From Fluoribacter gormanii (lineage in GTDB: Bacteria; Pseudomonadota; Gammaproteobacteria; Legionellales; Legionellaceae): 64,000 bases of DNA. This document shows, piece after piece, positions 35,125 to 43,042 of this stretch (its first letter is position 1; the number at the start of each line of letters is the position of its first letter). The translations under genes were made by a program, and so were the position numbers. Under the pieces are notes generated by a model. That model saw only the letters and a list, made by a program, of their open reading frames with translations, ran no database searches and had not been told where the DNA came from. The stretch spans positions 186,001-250,000 of the forward strand of contig NZ_FTNL01000002.1 of assembly GCF_900156395.1 (NCBI RefSeq), read 5' to 3'.

Positions 35125-35667
35125 ATGAATACACCAGATCTTATAGCTATTATAGGCAATTTCAGCCGTTCTTTATACCCGGTGCAGCATTTAATTAGTG
35201 GGGGTGCGTACATACTGGGCATCTTATTTTTTTTGACTGCTATTTCCAAACTTAGAAAAATTGCAGATCACAGGGCACAGTCTTCATCGCAGGAAAAGAT
35301 GTATAGTCCCATGATGTACTTATTATTTGGAGCGGTTCTCCTTTATTTACCCACGGCCCTAGATGTTATGGCGAATACGACCTTTGGAGTAGGTAACATT
35401 TTAACTTATACATCATATAATCCATCAAATATATTCAGTTCTATGGGTTTGGTGATACAAACAGCAGGAGTATTATGGTTTGTTCGTGGAAGTGTATTGG
35501 TTGCACAGTCGAGTCAGCCAGGGACTCAGCATGGGCCTAAGGGCTTGGTATTTATAGTTGCCGGGGTATTGGCAATGAATTTTGATAACACCATCGCGAT
35601 GTTAAATTACATAATGAGTTCTATGGCTCGCTGGACTATGGCAATTACAGCAAGTCAAGGATATTAG
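35125..35667 (+). CDS. dotV: Dot/Icm type IV secretion membrane protein DotV (IcmC/DotE-like)
   Basis: A 180-residue protein with four predicted membrane segments (about 21-41, 64-84, 108-127 and 138-158) and short polar loops, matching the small IcmC/DotE and DotV group. Characteristic pieces are GGAYILGILFFLTAISKLRK, PMMYLLFGAVLLYLPTALD and FIVAGVLAMNFDNTIAMLNY. DotE and DotV are paralogous inner-membrane parts of the Dot/Icm system. I recall dotV lying outside the main dot/icm islands, close to proA in L. pneumophila, as here. IcmC itself is the alternative, but the context favours DotV. Confidence 0.72.
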   Translation: MNTPDLIAIIGNFSRSLYPVQHLISGGAYILGILFFLTAISKLRKIADHRAQSSSQEKMYSPMMYLLFGAVLLYLPTALDVMANTTFGVGNILTYTSYNPSNIFSSMGLVIQTAGVLWFVRGSVLVAQSSQPGTQHGPKGLVFIVAGVLAMNFDNTIAMLNYIMSSMARWTMAITASQGY

Positions 35668-35673
35668 CGGCCT

Positions 35674-35955
35674 CTAACTTTCTTCTCCACAGATTCTTAA
35701 GTTATTTGCTTTGGCAAAATCAATAATGGATTGATACAACAAAGGACTGGACTCTTTAAGTTTTGGGTCGAGTAAGACACATTGGTATCCCTCACTATTA
35801 ACACTGGGTCGTAATAGGGGTGAATAGTGAATGCGGCTGTTCTTAAAGCTTGCTAGCGAACCACTCATCCTTTCTGCCCAATCGCTGGGTCTAAAAGTTT
35901 TCCCTTGGTCAGTTATTCCTTCTATAATAATTGTCTTATTTTTAGGTGTAGCCAT
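35674..35955 (-). CDS. DUF3579 family protein
   Basis: A 93-residue cytosolic protein with the DUF3579 signature: an early TIIIEGITDQGKTFRPSDWA, a central YSPLLRPSVNSEGYQCVLLD and a C-terminal IIDFAKANNLRI. The function of the family is unknown. It converges on dotV with 6 bp between them and is divergent from pssA. Confidence 0.85.
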   Translation of the reverse strand: MATPKNKTIIIEGITDQGKTFRPSDWAERMSGSLASFKNSRIHYSPLLRPSVNSEGYQCVLLDPKLKESSPLLYQSIIDFAKANNLRICGEES

Positions 35956-36133
35956 AGCTTATTATACAATATAAATACAGTATGCTAAGTATACCATCAT
36001 ATGCTGGCGGCTGTACTGTAATTTATTCATTTTTTACATAAATAAATTTGTGTTAAATTTGGTTTTCAAAAGCACTTTTTATCCCTATTATGTCAACATA
36101 TTCTAATTGGCATTTTTTTGAAGGTTATTAAGA

Positions 36134-36871
36134 ATGGAAAAAGAAAGTCATTCTGGTATTTATTTGTTGCCTAATCTGTTTACAACGGCCAGCCTGTTCG
36201 CAGCATTTTATTCCCTTGTTGCATCAATGAAAGGGCAATTTGAAGCCTCTATCATCGCTATATTTATTGGTATGATTGCCGATGGTTTGGATGGGCGAGT
36301 TGCCCGCTTAACTCATACGCAGACTGAGTTTGGCGCTGAATATGACAGCTTATCCGATATGGTCACTTTTGGCGTTGCGCCATCATTACTGGTATATAAT
36401 TTAATTTTAAGTCAGTTGGGAAAAGTTGGCTGGCTGGTTGCTTTCGTTTATACAGCCGCCGTTGCTCTGCGATTAGCGCGCTTTAATACCCAGCTTGAAA
36501 CAGCAGACAAACGATATTTTCAGGGATTGCCTTGCCCACCAGCTGCTGCTGTAATGGCTTCTTTTGCTTGGTTATGCCATCAAAATGAATGGCAGAATAT
36601 GTTTGTTGCCATATTAACTGCAATTTTGTCATTAGTTGTTTCAGGTTTAATGGTTTCTAACTTCCGCTATTACAGTTTTAAGGAAGTAGATTTTAAGGGA
36701 AAAGTTCCATTCCTGTACGTCTTGGTGATGATTATTTTATTTGTAGCCATTGCAGCAAATCCTTCGGTGGTTTTATTTGTCGGCTTTACTGTTTATGCAT
36801 TATCTGGATTGCTTATGACTTTACTGGCTTTGCAAAAAATGAGAAAGCAACGAAAGAATTCTGAGAAGTAA
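36134..36871 (+). CDS. pssA: CDP-diacylglycerol-serine O-phosphatidyltransferase
   Basis: A 245-residue integral membrane enzyme that makes phosphatidylserine, the precursor of phosphatidylethanolamine. The CDP-alcohol phosphotransferase signature is complete: ADGLDGRVARLTHTQTEFGA followed by EYDSLSD, giving the D-x2-DG-x2-AR-x8-G-x3-D-x3-D pattern. About seven hydrophobic segments are visible. This is the Bacillus/Legionella-type membrane PssA, not the soluble E. coli form. Confidence 0.94.
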   Translation: MEKESHSGIYLLPNLFTTASLFAAFYSLVASMKGQFEASIIAIFIGMIADGLDGRVARLTHTQTEFGAEYDSLSDMVTFGVAPSLLVYNLILSQLGKVGWLVAFVYTAAVALRLARFNTQLETADKRYFQGLPCPPAAAVMASFAWLCHQNEWQNMFVAILTAILSLVVSGLMVSNFRYYSFKEVDFKGKVPFLYVLVMIILFVAIAANPSVVLFVGFTVYALSGLLMTLLALQKMRKQRKNSEK

Positions 36872-36894
36872 ACTACAAAAAAACAAAGAACAAT

Positions 36895-36935
36895 TTAGGA
36901 TTGATTTTCAGAAAGGATTATTATTTCAATCCTAA
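36895..36935. terminator. Bidirectional hairpin between pssA and npr
   Basis: A perfect 10-bp stem TTAGGATTGA (36895-36904) / TCAATCCTAA (36926-36935) lies between two convergent genes and touches the npr stop codon. AT-rich sequence with an A-run on one side (read as T on the minus strand) supports use as a shared terminator. Confidence 0.6.
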
Positions 36936-37205
36936 TTACTCACCTTCGCCAAAATAATTATTAATTAGATTAGTCAAGGCCTCATTCATTTGCACTTCAT
37001 CCGGGCCCTCTATTTCCATAATGAGTTCACTACCTTTATTGGCTGCAAGCATCATAACCCCCATAATGCTTTTTCCATTAACGGTTTGCGAGTTGCTGGT
37101 TACACCAATTTGGCTTTGGAATTTTGCTGCTGTAGAAACAAATTTCGCCGAAGCACGTGCGTGTAAGCCCAACTTATTAATTATTTTAATCTTAGTTTTA
37201 ATCAT
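36936..37205 (-). CDS. ptsO: HPr-like phosphocarrier protein NPr
   Basis: An 89-residue HPr-family protein. His15 in GLHARASAKF is the phosphorylation site; Ser46 lies in VNGKSIMGVMML, the regulatory-site region. The ATG at 37203-37205 gives the conserved MIKTKIKIINKLGLHARA; longer frames upstream add non-homologous residues. Downstream of rpoN and hpf this is the nitrogen-PTS carrier NPr. The usual ptsN and rapZ genes are missing between hpf and this gene, where about 220 bp of non-coding sequence lies. Confidence 0.88.
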   Translation of the reverse strand: MIKTKIKIINKLGLHARASAKFVSTAAKFQSQIGVTSNSQTVNGKSIMGVMMLAANKGSELIMEIEGPDEVQMNEALTNLINNYFGEGE

Positions 37206-37427
37206 AGTGCCCGCAATGTACCACGAATTAAGTAATAAGTGTAGCTGGGGCAGTAAAGTGAAATCTATAATAACAAGAGGTTTCTCTTCGCTGCGCCTAC
37301 GGCTACTGCCTATCTTGGCCAAACTGTCCTGATTTTAAATACGATCAAATACGCTGTGTATGTGTTTCGCTAGTTACGAATTAGGGCATTTTGGCTCAAG
37401 CTAGCAAATGTAAACTACCTGTATTTC

Positions 37428-37721
37428 TTAATCATGGTGTTTATGGTTTTTTTCTTTATGTTTGCTCAGTTGACGTTCCAGTTTGTCAATCAAAGCATCA
37501 ATTGCAGCATATAAATCTTCAGATTCTGAAGTTGCATGCAGTTCACCTTTGTTTACATGAACAGTTGCTTCAGCAATTTGACGTAGTTTTTCTACATTAA
37601 ATACTACATTAATGGATTTGATTTGATCAAAGTGACGCTCCAGCTTATCGAATTTTTCTTCGGTAAATGCTCTGAGGGCAGGAGTAACATCAATATGATG
37701 TCCAGTGATGTTAATTAGCAT
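37428..37721 (-). CDS. hpf: Ribosome hibernation promoting factor (short HPF)
   Basis: A 97-residue short-form HPF/YfiA protein. It has the family layout MLINITGHHIDVTPALRAFT, KFDKLERHFDQI, INVVFNVEKLRQIAEATVHV and SEDLYAAIDALIDKLERQL, ending in a His/Lys-rich tail. It binds the 30S subunit to form 100S dimers in stationary phase. A strong AGGAG lies before the start. It sits 49 bp after rpoN, a very common pairing. Confidence 0.92.
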   Translation of the reverse strand: MLINITGHHIDVTPALRAFTEEKFDKLERHFDQIKSINVVFNVEKLRQIAEATVHVNKGELHATSESEDLYAAIDALIDKLERQLSKHKEKNHKHHD

Positions 37722-37770
37722 AAAAAAATCTCCTAGTTACATAGAACCATGATGAAATCATGATCCTTAA

Positions 37771-39171
37771 TTAATTACAAATTATTTTTCGTTCATTAGA
37801 TGGAGCAATTCCCATTGCTTCACGATATTTTGCTACGGTTCGTCTTGCTACTTTGATACCCTGTTCTTCCAATAATTGGGTAATTTTACTGTCACTTAAC
37901 GGTTTTTTTCTATTCTCCGCGGAAATTAATTTTTTTATCACAGCACGTATCGCTGTGGAGGAGCATTCATCTCCAGCATTGGTATTGACATGACTTGAGA
38001 AAAAATATTTAAGTTCAAATACTCCTCTAGGGGTATGGATAAATTTTTGCGTGGTGACACGAGAGATTGTTGATTCATGCATATCCAGAGCAGAAGCAAC
38101 GTCATTGAGAATCAATGGTTTCATTGCTTCTTCACCATATTCGAGAAATCCTTGCTGGTATTCCATGATACATGTGGCTACTTTAAGCAGTGTTTCCTGA
38201 CGGCTCTGGATACTTTTTAAAAACCAACGTGCTTCTTGTAGGTTATTTTTCAAAAATTGATTGTCTGCACTATTATCAGCTCGTTGAATTAAAGATGCAT
38301 ATTGGTTATTAATACTCAAATTCGGAAGCACACTTTGGTTGAGTTGTACTTTCCATTTATTATTGACTTTTTTAACTGTTAAATCTGGAATAATGTATTC
38401 TGTAATGTCTTCATGAATTAAATTACCAGGCTTGGGGTTTAATCCTTGAATTGTTTTCAATACATCATCAACCGTTTTTTCGCTAATCTGATGATTTTTC
38501 ATTAATTGCTTATAATTGTGTTGGGCCAGCAATTCGATGTCTTTAGCAATAATTTTTTTAGTCAGTGCCAAATGTTCAACATTAATAGGAAGTTGTTCTA
38601 GTTGGACAAGTAGTGTTTCTGCGAGATTCATAGAAGCACAGCCTACGGGATCAAATAATTGCAAACGATGTCTTACTGCTTCTATTTCATCCAAATCGAG
38701 TGGGTGAGCGTCGCTGGTAAGACTTGCATGTAATTCCATTAGGCTTAAGGTTAGAAAACCATCGTTATTCACTGCATCAATGATGGCCGTTGCGATCGCT
38801 CGATCCACATCACTCATAGGGGAAAGTTCCAGCTGCCACCTTAGATGATCTTGTAAGTTGGTCGTCGTGCAATGTAAGTTGTCGAAATTATAGTCATTAT
38901 CTTCAAATGCTGCGCGTTTACTTGGACTTTGGTAGAGTTCCGACCATTGAAAGTCATAAGATTCATCGTTATCTTGTTGTTTTACTTCATTAGTTTCAAA
39001 TCCTTCTTTATCTTCGTTTGGCGTTGCTTCAAGCATTGGATTTGATTCAACAATGAGTTGGATTTCTTGCTGTAAATCGAACGTGGATAATTGTAACAGT
39101 CTTATTGCTTGCTGTAATTGTGGTGTTAGTGTTAAATGCTGTCCAATGCTTAGTTGCAATGATGGTTTCAT
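37771..39171 (-). CDS. rpoN: RNA polymerase sigma-54 factor
   Basis: A 466-residue sigma-54. Region I is glutamine-rich (TPQLQQAIRLLQLSTFDLQQ), an acidic region II follows, then the core-binding domain and region III with the C-terminal RpoN box ARRTVAKYRE that reads the -24 element. The ATG at 39169-39171 gives MKPSLQLSIG and has GAGGA seven bases upstream; an ATG 21 bp earlier is rejected. In Legionella RpoN controls flagellar and other genes. The upstream lptB gene usually found before rpoN is not here. Confidence 0.95.
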   Translation of the reverse strand: MKPSLQLSIGQHLTLTPQLQQAIRLLQLSTFDLQQEIQLIVESNPMLEATPNEDKEGFETNEVKQQDNDESYDFQWSELYQSPSKRAAFEDNDYNFDNLHCTTTNLQDHLRWQLELSPMSDVDRAIATAIIDAVNNDGFLTLSLMELHASLTSDAHPLDLDEIEAVRHRLQLFDPVGCASMNLAETLLVQLEQLPINVEHLALTKKIIAKDIELLAQHNYKQLMKNHQISEKTVDDVLKTIQGLNPKPGNLIHEDITEYIIPDLTVKKVNNKWKVQLNQSVLPNLSINNQYASLIQRADNSADNQFLKNNLQEARWFLKSIQSRQETLLKVATCIMEYQQGFLEYGEEAMKPLILNDVASALDMHESTISRVTTQKFIHTPRGVFELKYFFSSHVNTNAGDECSSTAIRAVIKKLISAENRKKPLSDSKITQLLEEQGIKVARRTVAKYREAMGIAPSNERKIICN

Positions 39172-39423
39172 GCAAATCCTCTTTGTATTCATTGCTATTT
39201 ATTATCAGTTTAAACGATTCGTAAGGATTATCCAGTATCTACTGCGTTAATTTAGAAAATTACCTCTGAACGAATGGCATTTTAATAAATGGTTTAAAGG
39301 GGATTTAGAAACTAATATAGAACAAAGCCTGATGCATATCGTAATGACTTACTAGAACCCAACTTACTTGGGTTAAATAATTTTGTAGAATCGTGAAGAT
39401 TTGGCTGAGTTAAAAATAAATAA

Positions 39424-39446
39424 AAGCCCCATAGAATATGGGGCTT
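39424..39446 (-). terminator. Intrinsic terminator of the rpmB-rpmG operon
   Basis: A perfect 10-bp stem AAGCCCCATA (39424-39433) / TATGGGGCTT (39437-39446) with loop GAA. Read on the minus strand it is followed by TTTTATTTATTTTT, a good U-tract, 6 bp after the rpmG stop. Confidence 0.9.
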
Positions 39447-39451
39447 AATTA

Positions 39452-39616
39452 TTATTTAACTTTTTTCTCTTTAAAAAGAACATGCTTACGTACTTTTGGA
39501 TCGTACATCATAAGCTCCATCTTTTCAGGATGGTTTCTTGGGTTTTTAGTTGTAGTTTTATAGTATCCAGTTCCTGCTGTGGATTCCATTTTCACTTTTA
39601 TAGTGACGGCTGCCAT
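39452..39616 (-). CDS. rpmG: 50S ribosomal protein L33
   Basis: A 54-residue protein read from the minus strand: [20 protein letters not shown], then the [20 protein letters not shown] core and a basic tail ending KEKKVK. This matches L33 of the cysteine-free type, implying zinc independence. It follows rpmB by 15 bp and is closed by a strong terminator. Confidence 0.95.
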   Translation of the reverse strand: MAAVTIKVKMESTAGTGYYKTTTKNPRNHPEKMELMMYDPKVRKHVLFKEKKVK

Positions 39617-39631
39617 GGTTTATCCCCTTAG

Positions 39632-39868
39632 TTATACTTTTTCGCCTTCAGCTCTGATTCTATCCAGAACTGCTTTAATACCTAACTTGTCTACAATACG
39701 CATACCTTTGGTGCTGAGTCTTAATGTGACAAATCGTTTTTCTTCTTCAACCCAGAAACTATGGTTCTGAATATTCGGCAGAAAGCGTCTTTTAGTTTTG
39801 TTGTTAGCGTGCGACACTTTATGACCAGTCATGGGTCGCTTGCCAGTTACCTGACATACTCTAGACAT
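39632..39868 (-). CDS. rpmB: 50S ribosomal protein L28
   Basis: A 78-residue L28 with the [20 protein letters not shown] opening, the [13 protein letters not shown] block and the C-terminal [15 protein letters not shown] segment. The GGAG five to six bases before the ATG is a strong ribosome site. rpmB-rpmG is the usual bacterial pair. Confidence 0.96.
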   Translation of the reverse strand: MSRVCQVTGKRPMTGHKVSHANNKTKRRFLPNIQNHSFWVEEEKRFVTLRLSTKGMRIVDKLGIKAVLDRIRAEGEKV

Positions 39869-40031
39869 TGTGTTACTCCAAAATAGGTTTTAATTTGCTT
39901 GTCTTTGTAAAATTCTGGGCAAATAGCCGGATATGAAATACAAGAGCGGTTTTATATCAAAAAAATGCATTAGTTGCAAGATTTTTGTAAAAACATATAA
40001 TTCGTGCTTTGACAAATAATGAGTGCAATTT

Positions 40032-40715
40032 ATGCAGCGCAAGATAAAAAGTTATGTCTTAAGGGCTGGCCGGGTAAGTAATCGGCAGCGGCAAGGATTA
40101 GATCATTGGTTTAAAAATTATGAGCTTTCCGTTGGTGGAACTCCATGGAATTTGGCAGAAGAGTTTCACCGCATTGCAGATACAGTTGTTGAAATAGGTT
40201 TTGGCATGGGAGCGTCATTGTTGACTATGGCTCAAAATAATCCCGAACTTAATTATATAGGAATAGAGGTACATCAGGCTGGTGTGGGTAGCTTGGCTGC
40301 TGATTTGCATAAATATCAATTATCTAACGTACGGATTGTTGCTCATGATGCGGTTGAAGTATTCCGCACTCAATTGCTGGACAATTCACTTGCTGGTGTA
40401 CAAATATTTTTTCCAGATCCTTGGCATAAAAAGCGTCATCATAAAAGACGTTTAATTCAGAAAGAATTTATTCAATTATTGGCAAAAAAAATCAAACCGG
40501 GAGGGTTTATTCATTGTGCAACGGATTGGCAAGACTATGCAGAGCACATGTTAGATGTTTTATCCACTGAGACTACTTTGCAAAATACACGCAAAGAAGG
40601 TGGATACTCACCTAGACCTTTGTCGCGCCCACTTACAAAATTTGAACAACGCGGCGAGCGCTTAGGACATGGGGTTTGGGATTTAATTTTTACTAAATTA
40701 GATGAAAATTCCTAA
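40032..40715 (+). CDS. trmB: tRNA (guanine-N7-)-methyltransferase
   Basis: A 227-residue SAM enzyme that methylates G46 of tRNA. Landmarks are RKIKSYVLRAGR at the start, VEIGFGMGASLLTMA (SAM motif), IGIEVHQAGVG, and the signature FFPDPWHKKRHHKRRL. The ATG at 40032 is favoured over a GTG three codons upstream. It is divergent from rpmB. Confidence 0.94.
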   Translation: MQRKIKSYVLRAGRVSNRQRQGLDHWFKNYELSVGGTPWNLAEEFHRIADTVVEIGFGMGASLLTMAQNNPELNYIGIEVHQAGVGSLAADLHKYQLSNVRIVAHDAVEVFRTQLLDNSLAGVQIFFPDPWHKKRHHKRRLIQKEFIQLLAKKIKPGGFIHCATDWQDYAEHMLDVLSTETTLQNTRKEGGYSPRPLSRPLTKFEQRGERLGHGVWDLIFTKLDENS

Positions 40716-40836
40716 TTAGTTTGGAACCACAATTTTTGAAGAATTGATGATTTTGTAGAAATTTTAACTATCCTTTTGATCTTCTATTGTCCAATGTGTA
40801 ATATGAATCCGGATGGAACATTACAAAGGACGTAAT

Positions 40837-42252
40837 ATGGAATTTATCACTGAAATAAATGCAGCTATAAAATCAGGATTAGACAGATTTAAAAAATTCA
40901 TTGACCAAAAGCTGCAAGTAGATACCAATTATCTTGAGCATCCATTCTGGATGAAAGAAGGTGCTCAAGTAACCGTTTTGAATTATCTGATCCAACAACA
41001 TCAGAGAAAAGACGAAGATTCTGTTGATAAAAAAATGCCTTCTGATCTAACAGAATTTATTGATGTGGTTCTTGGAAGAATCCGGAATAAAAATATTGGT
41101 CAGCCTTTGCACCAAGCGATTGCTATGGGAAAGGTACAGCTAGTTCTTCATCTTTTGGATACCAATATTTTTGATGTCAATCAGCGTGATGAAGAGGGGC
41201 GCACCTTATTGTCTTTGGCTTTGCCTACTAAAAACCGCCAATTATTGAAAAAAATCTTAGCCTCTAAACCTGATGTTAATGCGACAACACGCCTTACAAA
41301 TGCACGTATTTCTTTCCAACCCTTGCATCAATCCATAGCATTGGATTTTGCTTCAGGAGTAATCAATTTAGTAAGAAGCGGTGCAGATGTGACCAATCCT
41401 GTGGGGGCAATGAAAGATACTCCAGTGCTCTTGGCAGCACGAAAAGGCAAGATTAAGGCTCTTGAAGCTTTGTTAGAGGAGGCTCCAGCAGAAAAGCTGA
41501 AGCTCGACGCGGAAAATATTAAGTCTTCAGAAGGTAAGAGATTCGGCGATAATGCAATTGAAGCCCTTTGTAAACAGTTGAACCTTAATCGGAACAACAA
41601 AGATTTGCTGCGGGGGGTTGCTATGTTGCTTTGTCGTGGCGCTGAACCTCCGCGAAGTGATGAACTATGTCAATTATTGGCAGATAAACGTAGTGATTTG
41701 CTCAAGGAAATCGATCGTTATATGGATACTCGACCCGAATTGGTTGATCCTTTTGTGAACCGATGCCATTTAACTAATAGTGCATTGTATAAAATAATCT
41801 ATGTGGATCATTCGTGGGGAAGTACTTTACGCCAGCTTTTTGGTAGGCCTAGTGACGCAGCCTTTGCAATAGAACGATTAGTCACCCGTAAATACAGCCG
41901 ACGTCACGAAGGGAACACTCAAACTTCTATATTGCCAACAGTCGCTGCAGTGCCATTAAACGGAGATGAGGCTCCATTTAAGCTCTACGCAGAATTTGTA
42001 CGACGTTATAATGAAGCTTATGAGAATCAAAAAATTACCAATCCTTGGAGCACAATGCGTTGGATGATTGCTGAAGGAAAATGTAATTGGGATACAATAA
42101 AGCAATACGCTCGTACCCATCAAGGAACCAGGACTCAAATTATCTATGACGATATGTTTAAGACCTTGCCGAAAATGGAGATGCATGAACAAATCGAGAG
42201 CTCGGTTTTAGAGGTTGAAGAACAGCATAATCCGATTGAAAATAAGTTATAA
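40837..42252 (+). CDS. Ankyrin-repeat protein, candidate Dot/Icm effector (AnkC/LegA12-like)
   Basis: A 471-residue cytosolic protein with ankyrin-like repeats between about 85 and 240: GQPLHQAIAMGKVQLVLHLL, EGRTLLSLALPTKNRQLLKK, FQPLHQSIALDFASGVINLV and DTPVLLAARKGKIKALEALL. The C-terminal half matches nothing I know. The last 25 residues are Glu-rich (EMHEQIESSVLEVEEQHN), like the E-block of Dot/Icm translocation signals. The ATG at 40837 has AAGGA at good spacing. Position downstream of trmB matches, from memory, ankC/legA12 in L. pneumophila; AnkH/LegA3 is an alternative. Effector status is inferred. Confidence 0.7.
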   Translation: MEFITEINAAIKSGLDRFKKFIDQKLQVDTNYLEHPFWMKEGAQVTVLNYLIQQHQRKDEDSVDKKMPSDLTEFIDVVLGRIRNKNIGQPLHQAIAMGKVQLVLHLLDTNIFDVNQRDEEGRTLLSLALPTKNRQLLKKILASKPDVNATTRLTNARISFQPLHQSIALDFASGVINLVRSGADVTNPVGAMKDTPVLLAARKGKIKALEALLEEAPAEKLKLDAENIKSSEGKRFGDNAIEALCKQLNLNRNNKDLLRGVAMLLCRGAEPPRSDELCQLLADKRSDLLKEIDRYMDTRPELVDPFVNRCHLTNSALYKIIYVDHSWGSTLRQLFGRPSDAAFAIERLVTRKYSRRHEGNTQTSILPTVAAVPLNGDEAPFKLYAEFVRRYNEAYENQKITNPWSTMRWMIAEGKCNWDTIKQYARTHQGTRTQIIYDDMFKTLPKMEMHEQIESSVLEVEEQHNPIENKL

Positions 42253-42288
42253 TAAAACAAATTTTAATTAACAGCGGCATGCTTTCAT

Positions 42289-42331
42289 AGAGATGGAAGC
42301 CACAAGAGGGCGTTTTGAGGGTACCATCTCT
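42289..42331. other. Hairpin between the ankyrin gene and the LysE gene
   Basis: AGAGATGG (42289-42296) and CCATCTCT (42324-42331) form an 8-bp stem with an inner GCC-like helix, 37 bp after the ankyrin gene. No T-run follows. It may end that transcript or belong to the leader of the LysE gene. Confidence 0.35.
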
Positions 42332-42415
42332 AAGTAAATAATAAATGTATGTATGCATTGAATTAAAATTTAAAAATTAATAGTAGTCTTAATTTATTTT
42401 TTGGGGTTAGTCATT

Positions 42416-43036
42416 ATGAATATTAGTTTATTCCTTTTAATGATGATTTGTTTTATTGGTATGATTAGTCCAGGACCGGATTTTATACTTGTTACCAAAA
42501 ACGCTTTGTTTTACCCCAAGCGACAGGCTTTAGCAACGGCTTTCGGTATTGTCACTGGATGCCTTTTTCATGCTACTTATTGCATTTTGGGGTTGGCGTT
42601 CATTATCACACAAAGCATTGTCCTTTATACAACTATAAAATATGCAGGCGCATGTTATTTAATTTATCTTGGATTAAAAGGTCTAAAATCCAAACAATCT
42701 TTAGCAATACATCAAGATCTTAGCACCATGAAAAATATAACAACTTCGAAAGCTTATATCGAAGGAGTTTTGTGTAATGCTTTAAATCCAAAGCTTGCAG
42801 TTTTTCTCTTCAGCTTGTTTACTCAGTTCGTCTCAATTAATGCATCAATGGGCGATAAGGCTTTAGTTGCTGGAGTGTTTATTGCTGAGTCCGCTTTGTA
42901 TTGGCCTTTATTAGTTTTATTCCTGCAATCCAATAAAGTCCGAATGATATTCGCTAATTTTCAAGCCGTTTTAAGTCGGTTGTTTGGTGGTTTATTGGTT
43001 TATATAGGAATTCGCGTGATGTTGAGCGCGGATTAA
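42416..43036 (+). CDS. LysE/RhtB family amino acid exporter
   Basis: A 206-residue membrane protein with six hydrophobic segments. The hallmark GMISPGPDFILVTKNAL motif follows the first helix, and GIVTGCLFHATYCILGL and the GLLVYIGIRVML end are typical. The ATG at 42416 is preceded by a GGGG-rich ribosome site; an upstream TTG is rejected. It exports amino acids or related compounds. The next gene begins 6 bp later, so the pair is an operon and the exporter may handle its substrate or product. Confidence 0.88.
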   Translation: MNISLFLLMMICFIGMISPGPDFILVTKNALFYPKRQALATAFGIVTGCLFHATYCILGLAFIITQSIVLYTTIKYAGACYLIYLGLKGLKSKQSLAIHQDLSTMKNITTSKAYIEGVLCNALNPKLAVFLFSLFTQFVSINASMGDKALVAGVFIAESALYWPLLVLFLQSNKVRMIFANFQAVLSRLFGGLLVYIGIRVMLSAD

Positions 43037-43042
43037 TTGTTG

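Noticed and set aside
37205..37322. Longer N-terminus for NPr
   Set aside because: The extra 39 residues are unlike any HPr and the ATG at 37205 gives the exact family start.
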